Assembly (NCBI GenBank): GCA_965230525.1
Contig: OZ246008.1
Location: 496,001 to 560,000, forward strand
Direction: 5' to 3'
DNA length: 64,000 bases
From: GCA-002733465 sp965230525
Lineage (GTDB): Bacteria; Pseudomonadota; Gammaproteobacteria; Enterobacterales; Kangiellaceae
The notes under the pieces are model-generated. The model was not told the DNA's origin and ran no database searches. It saw only the letters and a list, made by a program, of their open reading frames with translations. A program made the position numbers and the translations under genes. Below, piece after piece: positions 8,760 through 16,169 of this stretch; within the stretch, counting starts at the first letter, position 1, and every line of letters begins with the position of its first letter.

Positions 8760-9799
8760 AAAAGGGGTCACGTATATTTTACTATATAAAATGCTTTCTC
8801 TAACTTAGCGATGCTCTTTTTCCATAAACCATCTTTAACTTCTTTCCCTATCTTTGTTAATGGATAACAAACGCCCCCGACATGACTCAAATTGAAATAC
8901 TCTGCGATTTCTTTATAGGTCGCGCCAGAATAATGCTTGCACGCATACATTGCAAAAGCTCGATTGGCCGATTTTGCTCGCGCCTTCTTGCCCGCTATTC
9001 TTAACTCTTGAGGTGTTTCTTTGGTTATTTCTGCAACCCGCTCTAGAACCTCTTTTATGGAAGGTCTGTCTTGTAGTGCAGCTCTTAACGTTAATAGATC
9101 GACTGTCTCATTTTCTTCTTTACAGGCTTGCCTAAATTCCTTACTGCCTAGGACACCTAAGATATTACCTTTAGAATAAAAGCGCTTGATATCTTCATCA
9201 ATACCCTGCTCCACAAATCGCTGGTAGCCTTTATATCGGTGTTGAGCCCCCTGCATCTGATAGGTTTTCTCTCGAGATAGCCATGAAGGTGATTTGACTT
9301 GATTAATATAGGCAGGATAGCTAGACCAAGGGTAGTCTTTAAGCTGCTCAACCATTTTATTCTTGACCTCAAGTGGGTTTCGATGGATGTATCGCGACAG
9401 CTGCAATAAATAACTATCTTGGTCAACCAAAACGGACTTATAGCGTCCGCGAAACAGGGTACCATCTTTGCCTTTCTTTCGGTTATGCCACTGGGTGTAT
9501 TTCCCGTTGATATGTTGCATGATTTGACTGAGGTTGGCTTTCGGCGTTTCAATCAACAAATGGTAGTGGTTTGTCATTAAACAGTAGGCATGAATAATCG
9601 CGTCATAGCGCTCACTGGCTTCTTTAAGGGTGGTTAGAAAGGCTTCAAAATAATCGGCATCATGGAAAATCGTCTGGCGATTGCGTCCCCGATTCATGAC
9701 ATGGTGAAAAGCACCTTCGTACTCTAGTCTTAGTGGTCTTGGCATGCTGGATAGTATGTCATGCCGATATATCTATTACAATATACATGACCCCCTTTT
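8760..9799 (-). mobile_element. RAYT-type transposable element, full copy A (1,040 bp)
   Basis: The element runs from AAAAGGGGTCACGTATATT (8760-8778) to AATATACATGACCCCCTTTT (to 9799). These ends are imperfect inverted repeats of about 19 bp. Subterminal hairpins are present at both ends: ATTTTA-CTATA-TAAAAT at 8776-8792, and GGCATG...CATGCC at 9741-9765, the latter covering the transposase start codon. It carries one gene. Copies B (10851-11890) and C (16170-17209) have exactly the same length and differ by only a few bases, so amplification is recent. The right end is tandemly duplicated (see 9754-9856). Confidence 0.88.
8768..9745 (-). CDS. Y1 (HUH) transposase, REP-associated tyrosine transposase type, copy A
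   Basis: This 325-residue protein should nick and join single-stranded element ends. The Y1 domain spans about 1-150: MPRPLRLEYEGAFHHVMNRG at the N-terminus, the metal-binding HYH (His60, His62) in TNHYHLLIE, and the probable catalytic Tyr119 in SRYIHRNPLEV, followed by PWSSY. The C-terminal third (about 245-315) has a DnaA-like helix-turn-helix (SGATYKEIAEYFNLSHVG), common in this family. The stop codon lies inside the left terminal repeat and the start codon inside the right subterminal hairpin, so the gene fills the whole element. This copy has Gly where B and C have Ser in SHVG(G/S)VCYP. Confidence 0.93.
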   Translation of the reverse strand: MPRPLRLEYEGAFHHVMNRGRNRQTIFHDADYFEAFLTTLKEASERYDAIIHAYCLMTNHYHLLIETPKANLSQIMQHINGKYTQWHNRKKGKDGTLFRGRYKSVLVDQDSYLLQLSRYIHRNPLEVKNKMVEQLKDYPWSSYPAYINQVKSPSWLSREKTYQMQGAQHRYKGYQRFVEQGIDEDIKRFYSKGNILGVLGSKEFRQACKEENETVDLLTLRAALQDRPSIKEVLERVAEITKETPQELRIAGKKARAKSANRAFAMYACKHYSGATYKEIAEYFNLSHVGGVCYPLTKIGKEVKDGLWKKSIAKLEKAFYIVKYT

Positions 9800-9856
9800 T
9801 TATTGTATGTCATGCCGATATATCTATTACAATATACATGACCCCCTTTTTTATTG
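9754..9856. repeat. 51-bp tandem duplication of the RAYT right end
   Basis: The segment starting GTATGTCATGCCGATATATC and ending in the CCCCCTTTTTTATT tract occurs twice head-to-tail with a period of 51 bp. The first unit is the right end of copy A; the second is an extra right end with no transposase. It may mark the site of an older, lost element or replication slippage. Confidence 0.85.
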
Positions 9857-9968
9857 ATAAATAGACTTTGTAGTCTTGCTCTTCAAAAAAACAGGCTTCA
9901 CGGTTATTTCCCCGCTGTATAACATGTTGCGGAACACCAGGTAAGTTGAGTCGAGGGAGTCGGGCCAT
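9857..9968 (-). pseudogene. N-terminal remnant of a second-type Y1 transposase
   Basis: Reading leftward from ATG at 9966-9968, about 37 codons match the start of a Y1 transposase family: MARLPRLNLPGVPQHVIQRG, then NNREACFFEEQDYKVYLS. The reading then runs into the RAYT right-end repeat, so the catalytic HUH motif and tyrosine are missing. An equivalent remnant lies at 17814-17928; a matching C-terminal remnant is at 15832-16059. Confidence 0.75.
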
Positions 9969-10046
9969 CATAACGCTCTGAAAGATTGCTCAAAGTCACT
10001 ATACTTCCTAGCTTTGGTAAAATCAATTACTCTGACCCCATTGATT
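9857..10046 (-). mobile_element. Right-end fragment of a second Y1 transposable element (element 2)
   Basis: This fragment ends in the terminal repeat AATCAATTACTCTGACCCCATTGATT in two parts (10021-10046), the inverted partner of the left ends found at 15821 and 19289. It is nearly the same as 17811-18006, including the junction with the RAYT right end. The left part of this element is gone, and RAYT copy A abuts the break. Confidence 0.75.
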
Positions 10047-10135
10047 GGTAGGGTTTCGCAAAGCTCACCGCCAACCTACCCGTTAGCCCAACTTACCGGG
10101 TTACAAATCAACCCAACTTACCGAGTTTACTGGGT
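10047..10135. repeat. REP-like palindromic repeats
   Basis: The stretch holds one REP-like unit (TTTCGCAAAGCTCACCGCCA followed by ACCTAC) and two shorter copies of CCAACTTACCGxGTT. The same words recur at 17360, 17457, 17565 and 19400. The units can fold through GTTGG/CCAAC pairing. REP-like palindromes are typical companions of RAYT transposases. Confidence 0.65.
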
Positions 10136-10669
10136 TCAACTTGTCATCATCAAATAGAAATCTCTATATTTAACACCACCTGCGAGTTCGCAACACTGAC
10201 TTACAACTTCAGACCTACCACTCATATTATGATAATTCTCTTCATTTGAAGCTCTAAATTCAAAATATTGATTTAGGACGGATAGCGCATTAAAAAAACT
10301 CTCTCCTTCGCGAGCACAATTCCAAAGCACATGAACTGTGCCCATTTCCTCTACGTAAATCTCATTTGTTTGTTCATCAACCATTAGAAGATCTCCTTCT
10401 ACATACCCAATCTGATATTTATTTTTTAGTATCAGGGGCTTATTTTCGAACCTAACCATGCCAACTTCAATCGCCGATAAATCGAATGAACCAAACATAT
10501 TTCTCAAATAAGGGTCTGTAACGTTTAGTTCAAGAGGTTTGCTTCTTCTGGTTATTTCGAAGAGTTTCTGAAACTCCCTCGCTTCATCAATAGAATACCC
10601 ACTAGCTAAAAGTTCCGCCAATGTGGGCTTCAAGCTAGACATTTCTTTAACAAATTCCTCTTCTTTCAT
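10136..10669 (-). CDS. Likely immunity protein for the HHH-motif toxin tail (possible SUKH-like fold)
   Basis: This 177-residue acidic cytosolic protein starts 15 bases after the stop of a toxin-tail fragment (10685-10850), at ATG 10669 with GAAGAG upstream. The pattern GYVEGDLLMVDEQTNEIYVE followed by a hydrophobic Asn/Ser segment and FFNALSVLNQYF resembles SUKH/SMI1-type immunity proteins, but the similarity is by eye only. Position directly after a toxin C-terminus on the same strand is the main argument. The last codons run into REP-like sequence, so the natural C-terminus may be altered. Without the complete toxin upstream it is an orphan immunity gene. Confidence 0.6.
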   Translation of the reverse strand: MKEEEFVKEMSSLKPTLAELLASGYSIDEAREFQKLFEITRRSKPLELNVTDPYLRNMFGSFDLSAIEVGMVRFENKPLILKNKYQIGYVEGDLLMVDEQTNEIYVEEMGTVHVLWNCAREGESFFNALSVLNQYFEFRASNEENYHNMSGRSEVVSQCCELAGGVKYRDFYLMMTS

Positions 10670-10684
10670 GAAAATCTCTTCAAA

Positions 10685-10850
10685 CTAAAAATTTGTAATA
10701 GGATGTAATGCACTAAACCAGTTTTGATGGACAGACTCGGGTAACGGAGTAGCGATAGAACCCTGATTAACATGGTGGTGAATTAATCGCTGCCCCACAA
10801 ACGAGCTGTGTTGTGGGAAATGCCTAATCCATTGCTCATTAAGAAAAAGA
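10685..10850 (-). pseudogene. C-terminal fragment of a polymorphic toxin with HHH motif (nuclease-like)
   Basis: About 52 codons read leftward from roughly 10840 to a TAG at 10685-10687. The product contains FVGQRLIHHHVNQG, then ATPLPESVH and ALHPITNF. A His-His-His core followed by a spaced P-x-x-x-H and a C-terminal LHP is the layout of the HNH/treble-clef toxin groups (HHH, GHH, LHH, WHH) found at the C-terminus of Rhs and contact-dependent toxins. The fragment has no start. It is cut at 10850/10851 by the left terminal repeat of RAYT copy B, and the immunity candidate follows at once. Too short for the usual ORF length filter. The fold assignment is inference. Confidence 0.62.
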
Positions 10851-11890
10851 AAAAGGGGTCACGTATATTTTACTATATAAAATGCTTTCTCTAACTTAGC
10901 GATGCTCTTTTTCCATAAACCATCTTTAACTTCTTTCCCTATCTTTGTTAATGGATAACAAACGCTCCCGACATGACTCAAATTGAAATACTCTGCGATT
11001 TCTTTATAGGTCGCGCCAGAATAATGCTTGCACGCATACATTGCAAAAGCTCGATTGGCCGATTTTGCTCGCGCCTTCTTGCCCGCTATTCTTAACTCTT
11101 GAGGTGTTTCTTTGGTTATTTCTGCAACCCGCTCTAGAACCTCTTTTATGGAAGGTCTGTCTTGTAGTGCAGCTCTTAACGTTAATAGATCGACTGTCTC
11201 ATTTTCTTCTTTACAGGCTTGCCTAAATTCCTTACTGCCTAGGACACCTAAGATATTACCTTTAGAATAAAAGCGCTTGATATCTTCATCAATACCCTGC
11301 TCCACAAATCGCTGGTAGCCTTTATATCGGTGTTGAGCCCCCTGCATCTGATAGGTTTTCTCTCGAGATAGCCATGAAGGTGATTTGACTTGATTAATAT
11401 AGGCAGGATAGCTAGACCAAGGGTAGTCTTTAAGCTGCTCAACCATTTTATTCTTGACCTCAAGTGGGTTTCGATGGATGTATCGCGACAGTTGCAATAA
11501 ATAACTATCTTGGTCAACCAAAACGGACTTATAGCGTCCGCGAAACAGGGTACCATCTTTGCCTTTCTTTCGGTTATGCCACTGGGTGTATTTCCCGTTG
11601 ATATGTTGCATGATTTGACTGAGGTTGGCTTTCGGCGTTTCAATCAACAAATGGTAGTGGTTTGTCATTAAACAGTAGGCATGAATAATCGCGTCATAGC
11701 GCTCACTGGCTTCTTTAAGGGTGGTTAGAAAGGCTTCAAAATAATCGGCATCATGGAAAATCGTCTGGCGATTGCGCCCCCGATTCATGACATGGTGAAA
11801 AGCACCTTCGTACTCTAGTCTTAGTGGCCTTGGCATGCTGGATAGTATGTCATGCCGATATATCAATTACAATATACATGACCCCCTTTT
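10851..11890 (-). mobile_element. RAYT-type transposable element, full copy B (1,040 bp)
   Basis: It has the same 19-bp inverted ends as copy A (AAAAGGGGTCACGTATATT at 10851-10869; right end to 11890) and exactly the same length. It separates a toxin-tail fragment on its left from the Rhs immunity gene on its right. No clear target-site duplication is visible: the flanks are A-rich on the left and CCCC on the right. Confidence 0.88.
10859..11836 (-). CDS. Y1 (HUH) transposase, RAYT type, copy B
   Basis: The protein is the same as copy A apart from isolated changes (Ser instead of Gly in SHVGSVCYP). All catalytic features are intact: HYH at 60-62, Tyr119 and the C-terminal DnaA-like helix-turn-helix. 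A longer frame extends ten codons upstream through the terminal region, but ATG 11836 gives the family N-terminus MPRPLRLEYEG and matches the other copies. The stop codon is again part of the left terminal repeat. Confidence 0.93.
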   Translation of the reverse strand: MPRPLRLEYEGAFHHVMNRGRNRQTIFHDADYFEAFLTTLKEASERYDAIIHAYCLMTNHYHLLIETPKANLSQIMQHINGKYTQWHNRKKGKDGTLFRGRYKSVLVDQDSYLLQLSRYIHRNPLEVKNKMVEQLKDYPWSSYPAYINQVKSPSWLSREKTYQMQGAQHRYKGYQRFVEQGIDEDIKRFYSKGNILGVLGSKEFRQACKEENETVDLLTLRAALQDRPSIKEVLERVAEITKETPQELRIAGKKARAKSANRAFAMYACKHYSGATYKEIAEYFNLSHVGSVCYPLTKIGKEVKDGLWKKSIAKLEKAFYIVKYT

Positions 11891-11915
11891 CCCCTTGGAT
11901 GGGTGTCCTTTACCT

Positions 11916-12302
11916 TCATTTAGCTCCCCAACTACCTAATTCTACAAATGCCTCCTCTAGCTCTTGTTTTACTTCTTTATTACTGACGTATTTTGACTCT
12001 TTTTTTAGTAATTCAAATGCCTCGCGCAGTTCAAAGTTTATTATCGCACCAACACACATTTCTGTACTCTCAATTGAACCTCTATCCCAAAGAGAAATTA
12101 ATGAATTATTCAATTGAGGCACAATATCTTTTGATACTTTACTTCCACTATCAACTTGTCTAATTGATAATTCGAAAAAGGCAGATAGCTTCTCTATGGC
12201 ATTTGAGCTGATTGTATCTAGAAGTAGCACCCTAATTTCTTTTTCAACATCTGAAGCTTCCATAGCATCAGGTAGACATTCGTAATACTCTAACTTTTTC
12301 AA
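11916..12302 (-). CDS. Probable immunity protein for the Rhs toxin, translationally coupled by TTG start
   Basis: I do not recognise the family of this 128-residue, acidic, mostly helical protein (MKKLEYYECLPDAMEASD at the N-terminus). The proposed start is TTG at 12300-12302, with AAGG about eight bases upstream. It overlaps the TGA (12299-12301) that ends the original Rhs reading frame as TTGA, the start/stop overlap typical of coupled toxin and immunity genes. The Rhs frame now stops earlier at TAG 12398, leaving 95 bases between the apparent genes. No signal peptide is seen, so the cognate toxin should act in the cytoplasm. Confidence 0.68.
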   Translation of the reverse strand: MKKLEYYECLPDAMEASDVEKEIRVLLLDTISSNAIEKLSAFFELSIRQVDSGSKVSKDIVPQLNNSLISLWDRGSIESTEMCVGAIINFELREAFELLKKESKYVSNKEVKQELEEAFVELGSWGAK

Positions 12303-12397
12303 TTTGCGCGCCTTATTAAAGGAATATGAGTTCTATTCGTCTTGTATTTTCTTGTCCATGAGCCATTAGTCATCAGGTATTTATTACCCACACGTAT
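12299..12397 (-). pseudogene. Orphaned last 32 codons of the Rhs toxin, beyond an in-frame TAG
   Basis: Downstream of the TAG at 12398-12400 the same frame stays open for 32 codons and ends at TGA 12299-12301. The encoded peptide begins IRVGNKYLMTNGSWTRKYKT and continues NRTHIPL. It joins smoothly to the preceding SNAARVWTA and resembles the C-terminal end of a polymorphic toxin domain ending in a HIPL-like motif. The TGA overlaps the immunity gene start. A single CAG-to-TAG or TGG-to-TAG change would explain the interruption. Confidence 0.65.
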
Positions 12398-15300
12398 CTA
12401 AGCTGTCCACACCCTTGCTGCGTTTGACCTCGGTTTTGATTTCCTCATTCCCAAATCAGGAGAATGAAATTTTATTTGAACTGGAACATCACCTATCTTA
12501 AATTTTTTGAATTTTTGGCCCGCAGGAATTCGATCATTTGGTCTGAATATGTTCTTGGCAGAATCCGGAACATAAGATAATAACTCCGTCATATCGATAG
12601 CTCCATCCTTGACCAACAATGATATTGAGCCCATCACTATCTCTTTAGATGGTTTAACATCTAAAGTTCTTAGGTTTATGAGCATTTCAGCTGTCGAAGA
12701 GACTGTGCTAACTGAGTCCGTGACAGTCATTGCCATTTCGGCACCAGCTTGTTCCTCTTCCGAAATATCAAACCTAATTGAAGATTGAATTGTTTCATCA
12801 GCGTTCACGATGAAACTTGAAGCCATGTCCTGAGCTTGTCCATCAAGGAAGTCTTGTGTGGTTTGCTTAACAAACCCCGTAATATCCGACCATAAGCTTC
12901 CACCACCACTCTCCTGACTGGTGCTTTCACCTAAAGTTCCCCCAGTTTCCCTAACCATTTTTGCATAGGCAGTTCCATCTATTCTGGTATATCCTTGAAC
13001 GACTCTATATCCCTTGCTTTCGAGCTCCTCTCTTTCTTCATTGTCTTTTTTGTGGTTACCATCAAGTACTACTATATTACCATTATCTGTTTCAAGCTTT
13101 GCACCTTTCGCACTAGAACCCGAAAGAATTGCACCGCAATCATATTCATCACAGTCTACGCTTGCAGCAACTATTCCTAGATAACCACTCGGGTCAGTCC
13201 CCGCTAACGGATTATTCATAATATACGAATAAGGATTCATACTCTGAGAATTACCCGGCTCCTGAATAAACGGATCAACACTCAAGAATCGCCCAAGGTT
13301 ATAATCATAAACCCGTCCATTCATATGGATCAACTCAGCATCATCCAAATGCTCATGGTCAGTAAATCCACGATTAGTAAGTAAGTCATACCCACCCAAG
13401 TCAGCCACTACACTTAAAGTAGCTAAACTACCTGGATCTACTAGCTCCATATCACCTTTTCTGACCTTACCAAAAGGGTCAAAGCTTTTGTTGTCTTCCA
13501 CGGCACCTTGTTCATTGGTGATAGTGACCACTGAACCTAAACGGTCTCGATGAACAAAACCAACTTTAAACCCGGCTTCCGTTCCACCAATGGTTTCAGT
13601 GACAATCGCATCGCCTAAATAACTACGCTTTTTGGTAACACCATTGTGGGTGATTTCCTCATAAGATTTATCAATGTAAATGGTCGTTTCGTCACCACCG
13701 GATAACCCCTGCTTGATTTGCTTGTAACGCATTTGTCCTGAGTCATAACTAAATAAACTAGTGATACTTCCTTTTACAATCGACACGGGTTTGTTGAATG
13801 CATTGTAAGTAATGGTTCTACCATCACCGCTGGTCATATTGCCATTAAGATCATAGCCGTAAGTCACCACTTCATTATTGAATTCAGACGTCTTGACTAC
13901 TTGACGAACTGCATTGGGTCCCGCGTTGCCATTGTTTCTCGCAAGGTTTCCATAGGTAAAGTTAGTACTAAAGTCATCCTTAACAGTAATGTTACCCACG
14001 GCATCATAGTTGTAGTTCAAAATATCCTCAGCACCACTAGCAGTGCGCTTGGACTCAACCAGTCGATGCAAGTTGTCATATCGATAAGTCTCATCAAATA
14101 CATTCACTGAAAAATCAGATAGCATTTCTTCAACGTTTTGTAATACGAGATTTCCGAAATCATCATATTCATAAGCGATTCGATGACGTTGCATTTGACT
14201 CAAAGTTTCTGCTTTAACTAATTCCATTTGACCAGTAATTTCGGAGTATTTTCGCGTTTCAATGATTTCACCATTTGCTTTGTTTGCAGCGATTAACTGC
14301 AAACGTGCGTCCATATCGGTGACTTCTTGATATACATAACCACTGGCGGCATTAAGCGATTTAGTCGCATAGCCAAAGTCGTTGTATTGTGTTTCGAGAG
14401 TGATACCGCTAACAGTTTGTGAACCTTTAACGCGCCCATAAAAACTGTCGTATTGAGTGGCTTGAGTATATGACACGCCATCAATGGTTGTAGTCATCGA
14501 ACTGCCTCGACACGAACTGTCGTAATAATAATCTCGACTAAAGTTTTCTCCGCCGGTTAAGTCTTCTCTAACTTCTCTGTCAATCGCACCTTTACAAACA
14601 CCGTCAAATTCAAATGAAGCTTCGGATAAGTGTTGATTAGAGGCACTTGGTATTACATTGAGATATCTGTTCGTTAATCGACCAAGCACATCGTAGTCAT
14701 AGTAATAACTATCATTGTTAGCATCTTTCTCACGATAGATTTCACCAAAGGCGGTGTACTCGAAATCTTTGCGTCCCATATTGGGGTCAATTACATATTT
14801 CTTTTGACCAAGGGCATTATATTCTGCGGTAATTGGATTGTTGTTAGCATCTTGCAGAACAATGGGGTTGCCCTGCGCGTCATAGGCGTACTCAGTGAGA
14901 CCACCTATGGCATCTTCTGTTTTCATTAACTGACCAATACCATTGTAGGTGCGGCTCATTTCCAGTGTTTTACCCGTGCTCCCCACAGCTTGAATGGTTG
15001 TATCATGATCACTATAGCTATAGGTTGTAGTAAATGACTGAGGGTTACCAAAACGATCGGGTTGATCGATTTTCTTCTCCAGTAAGCGACCTTGTGCATC
15101 AAATGCTATCCAATGAGTTCCCTTATCTTTATATAAAGTTTCATCAATCAAGAAGTAAGGAATGGATTCGAATACTTTGCGTCCTAGTTCATCGTATTCA
15201 GTTCGCACTATGATTGAACTTCCATCAAACCCTTCTGTAACAGCAACTAACACTCGATTAAATTTGTCTTTGTATAAGGTTGTTTCAGGCGAGCCTGCCG

Positions 15301-15826
15301 AATAAGTGGTGACTTTGTAAGCGATTAGCGATGCGATATTTGATAACTCATTAGAGCCTATTTCAGTTGGCGATATATATGTAATATCATCACAGCCTCC
15401 TAAACAATTCGCAAATCGACTGTAGGCCGGTTGTCCTGTTCCGAGTGGTGGTGTCACCTTTTCGATTCGACCAAAGGCGTCATATTCAGTTTTAGTGATT
15501 AAATCATTTGCATCAATCACTTCTTTAACCTGACCATGTTCGGGGTAGGTTTTGGTCGTGACTGAGTGGTCTAAATCATTAGTAACTTTATAAACAAAAT
15601 AACCGTCATTACATTGTGAATTACCATCGTTAGAATAAGTTGTCTCAATAGTTCTGGATTCGCCTTGGGAAGAGGTAGTGACTGTAGTTGGAAGCCCATA
15701 AGTATTGTAAACAGTTTCAACATCTGTGGTAAACCCGCCCCCTAACTTTGGCGCTACCTCGATATTTTTTGGCAGGCGGCTATCGTCGTAATAGGTATAA
15801 GTAGTTTTGATTTCCTTTTGAATCAA
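12398..15826 (-). CDS. Rhs/YD-repeat protein with C-terminal toxin domain, 5'-truncated and prematurely stopped
   Basis: The 1,142 codons encode many YD repeats (patterns such as YDxxGN, YDALGR, YDNLHRL) forming the Rhs shell. The conserved Rhs core follows: GRVYDYNLGRFLSVDPF and NPYSYIMNNPLAGTDPSGY, at about 850-884. The last 258 residues are the variable, toxin-bearing tail. The apparent start is TTG 15826, inside the terminal repeat of element 2, so the real N-terminus (signal, PAAR or other delivery domain) is missing. The end is also abnormal: the TAG at 12398 cuts 32 codons that would complete the tail. The gene is probably non-functional or a silent cassette, although a 3.4-kb open frame is preserved. 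The immunity gene follows. Confidence 0.85.
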   Translation of the reverse strand: MIQKEIKTTYTYYDDSRLPKNIEVAPKLGGGFTTDVETVYNTYGLPTTVTTSSQGESRTIETTYSNDGNSQCNDGYFVYKVTNDLDHSVTTKTYPEHGQVKEVIDANDLITKTEYDAFGRIEKVTPPLGTGQPAYSRFANCLGGCDDITYISPTEIGSNELSNIASLIAYKVTTYSAGSPETTLYKDKFNRVLVAVTEGFDGSSIIVRTEYDELGRKVFESIPYFLIDETLYKDKGTHWIAFDAQGRLLEKKIDQPDRFGNPQSFTTTYSYSDHDTTIQAVGSTGKTLEMSRTYNGIGQLMKTEDAIGGLTEYAYDAQGNPIVLQDANNNPITAEYNALGQKKYVIDPNMGRKDFEYTAFGEIYREKDANNDSYYYDYDVLGRLTNRYLNVIPSASNQHLSEASFEFDGVCKGAIDREVREDLTGGENFSRDYYYDSSCRGSSMTTTIDGVSYTQATQYDSFYGRVKGSQTVSGITLETQYNDFGYATKSLNAASGYVYQEVTDMDARLQLIAANKANGEIIETRKYSEITGQMELVKAETLSQMQRHRIAYEYDDFGNLVLQNVEEMLSDFSVNVFDETYRYDNLHRLVESKRTASGAEDILNYNYDAVGNITVKDDFSTNFTYGNLARNNGNAGPNAVRQVVKTSEFNNEVVTYGYDLNGNMTSGDGRTITYNAFNKPVSIVKGSITSLFSYDSGQMRYKQIKQGLSGGDETTIYIDKSYEEITHNGVTKKRSYLGDAIVTETIGGTEAGFKVGFVHRDRLGSVVTITNEQGAVEDNKSFDPFGKVRKGDMELVDPGSLATLSVVADLGGYDLLTNRGFTDHEHLDDAELIHMNGRVYDYNLGRFLSVDPFIQEPGNSQSMNPYSYIMNNPLAGTDPSGYLGIVAASVDCDEYDCGAILSGSSAKGAKLETDNGNIVVLDGNHKKDNEEREELESKGYRVVQGYTRIDGTAYAKMVRETGGTLGESTSQESGGGSLWSDITGFVKQTTQDFLDGQAQDMASSFIVNADETIQSSIRFDISEEEQAGAEMAMTVTDSVSTVSSTAEMLINLRTLDVKPSKEIVMGSISLLVKDGAIDMTELLSYVPDSAKNIFRPNDRIPAGQKFKKFKIGDVPVQIKFHSPDLGMRKSKPRSNAARVWTA

Positions 15827-16059
15827 TGGGGTCAGTGTAAATGATTCTTCAAAAACTGTGCCGATTTCCTATCGCCACCTCTCTGAGTGGGTGATACTCG
15901 TCTACCTGTCTTTCTTTCAACTTGCTTTTTGAATGTCAAACTACCTAATACCGAACTTCGATTAACGAAATCTCTAATAGCCTCCAAAGTATACTCTGAT
16001 AGCGTTTGCTCAAACAAAGCCAGATATCTTTTTTGGCGTGTTTTATCCGTTTTGGCCAA
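15821..16059 (-). mobile_element. Left-end fragment of element 2
   Basis: The fragment begins with the terminal repeat AATCAATGGGGTCAG (15821-15835), inverted relative to the right ends at 10021 and 17981, and contains the 3' part of its transposase gene. It abuts the Rhs coding sequence exactly at 15820/15821. With the right end at 18006 it may represent one element copy later interrupted by RAYT copy C, REP-like sequence and RAYT remnant D. Confidence 0.75.
15832..16059 (-). pseudogene. C-terminal remnant of the element 2 Y1 transposase
   Basis: The 75 codons match the end of this Y1 transposase type: YLALFEQTLSEYTLEAIRDF, SVLGSLTFKKQVE, then the basic GRRVSPTQRGGDRKS tail. The apparent start is TTG and is not real; the N-terminal catalytic part is absent here but is present as remnants at 9857-9968 and 17814-17928. 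About 110 residues of the middle are not found anywhere in the window. Confidence 0.75.
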
Positions 16060-16169
16060 ATTTTGAATTCTACATTTTCGATGACTATAAGTGGCGATAG
16101 CATAGCTATTAAGATAATATCTAATCGATTTTAGTTAACCCTCACTTTGCTTTTTAAAATAAGAAAAGG

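Noticed and set aside
9157..9552. 131-residue frame repeated inside each RAYT copy (also 11248 and 16567), and the 61-residue plus-strand frame
   Set aside because: They overlap the transposase in another frame and recur only because the element is repeated; no family features.
10859..11866. Longer RAYT copy B protein with ten extra N-terminal residues
   Set aside because: The extension reads through the element's non-coding right end and is absent from the identical copies A and C.
12398..12400. Pyrrolysine or selenocysteine read-through at the Rhs TAG
   Set aside because: No pyl genes or structured readthrough element are visible; a simple nonsense change explains it better.
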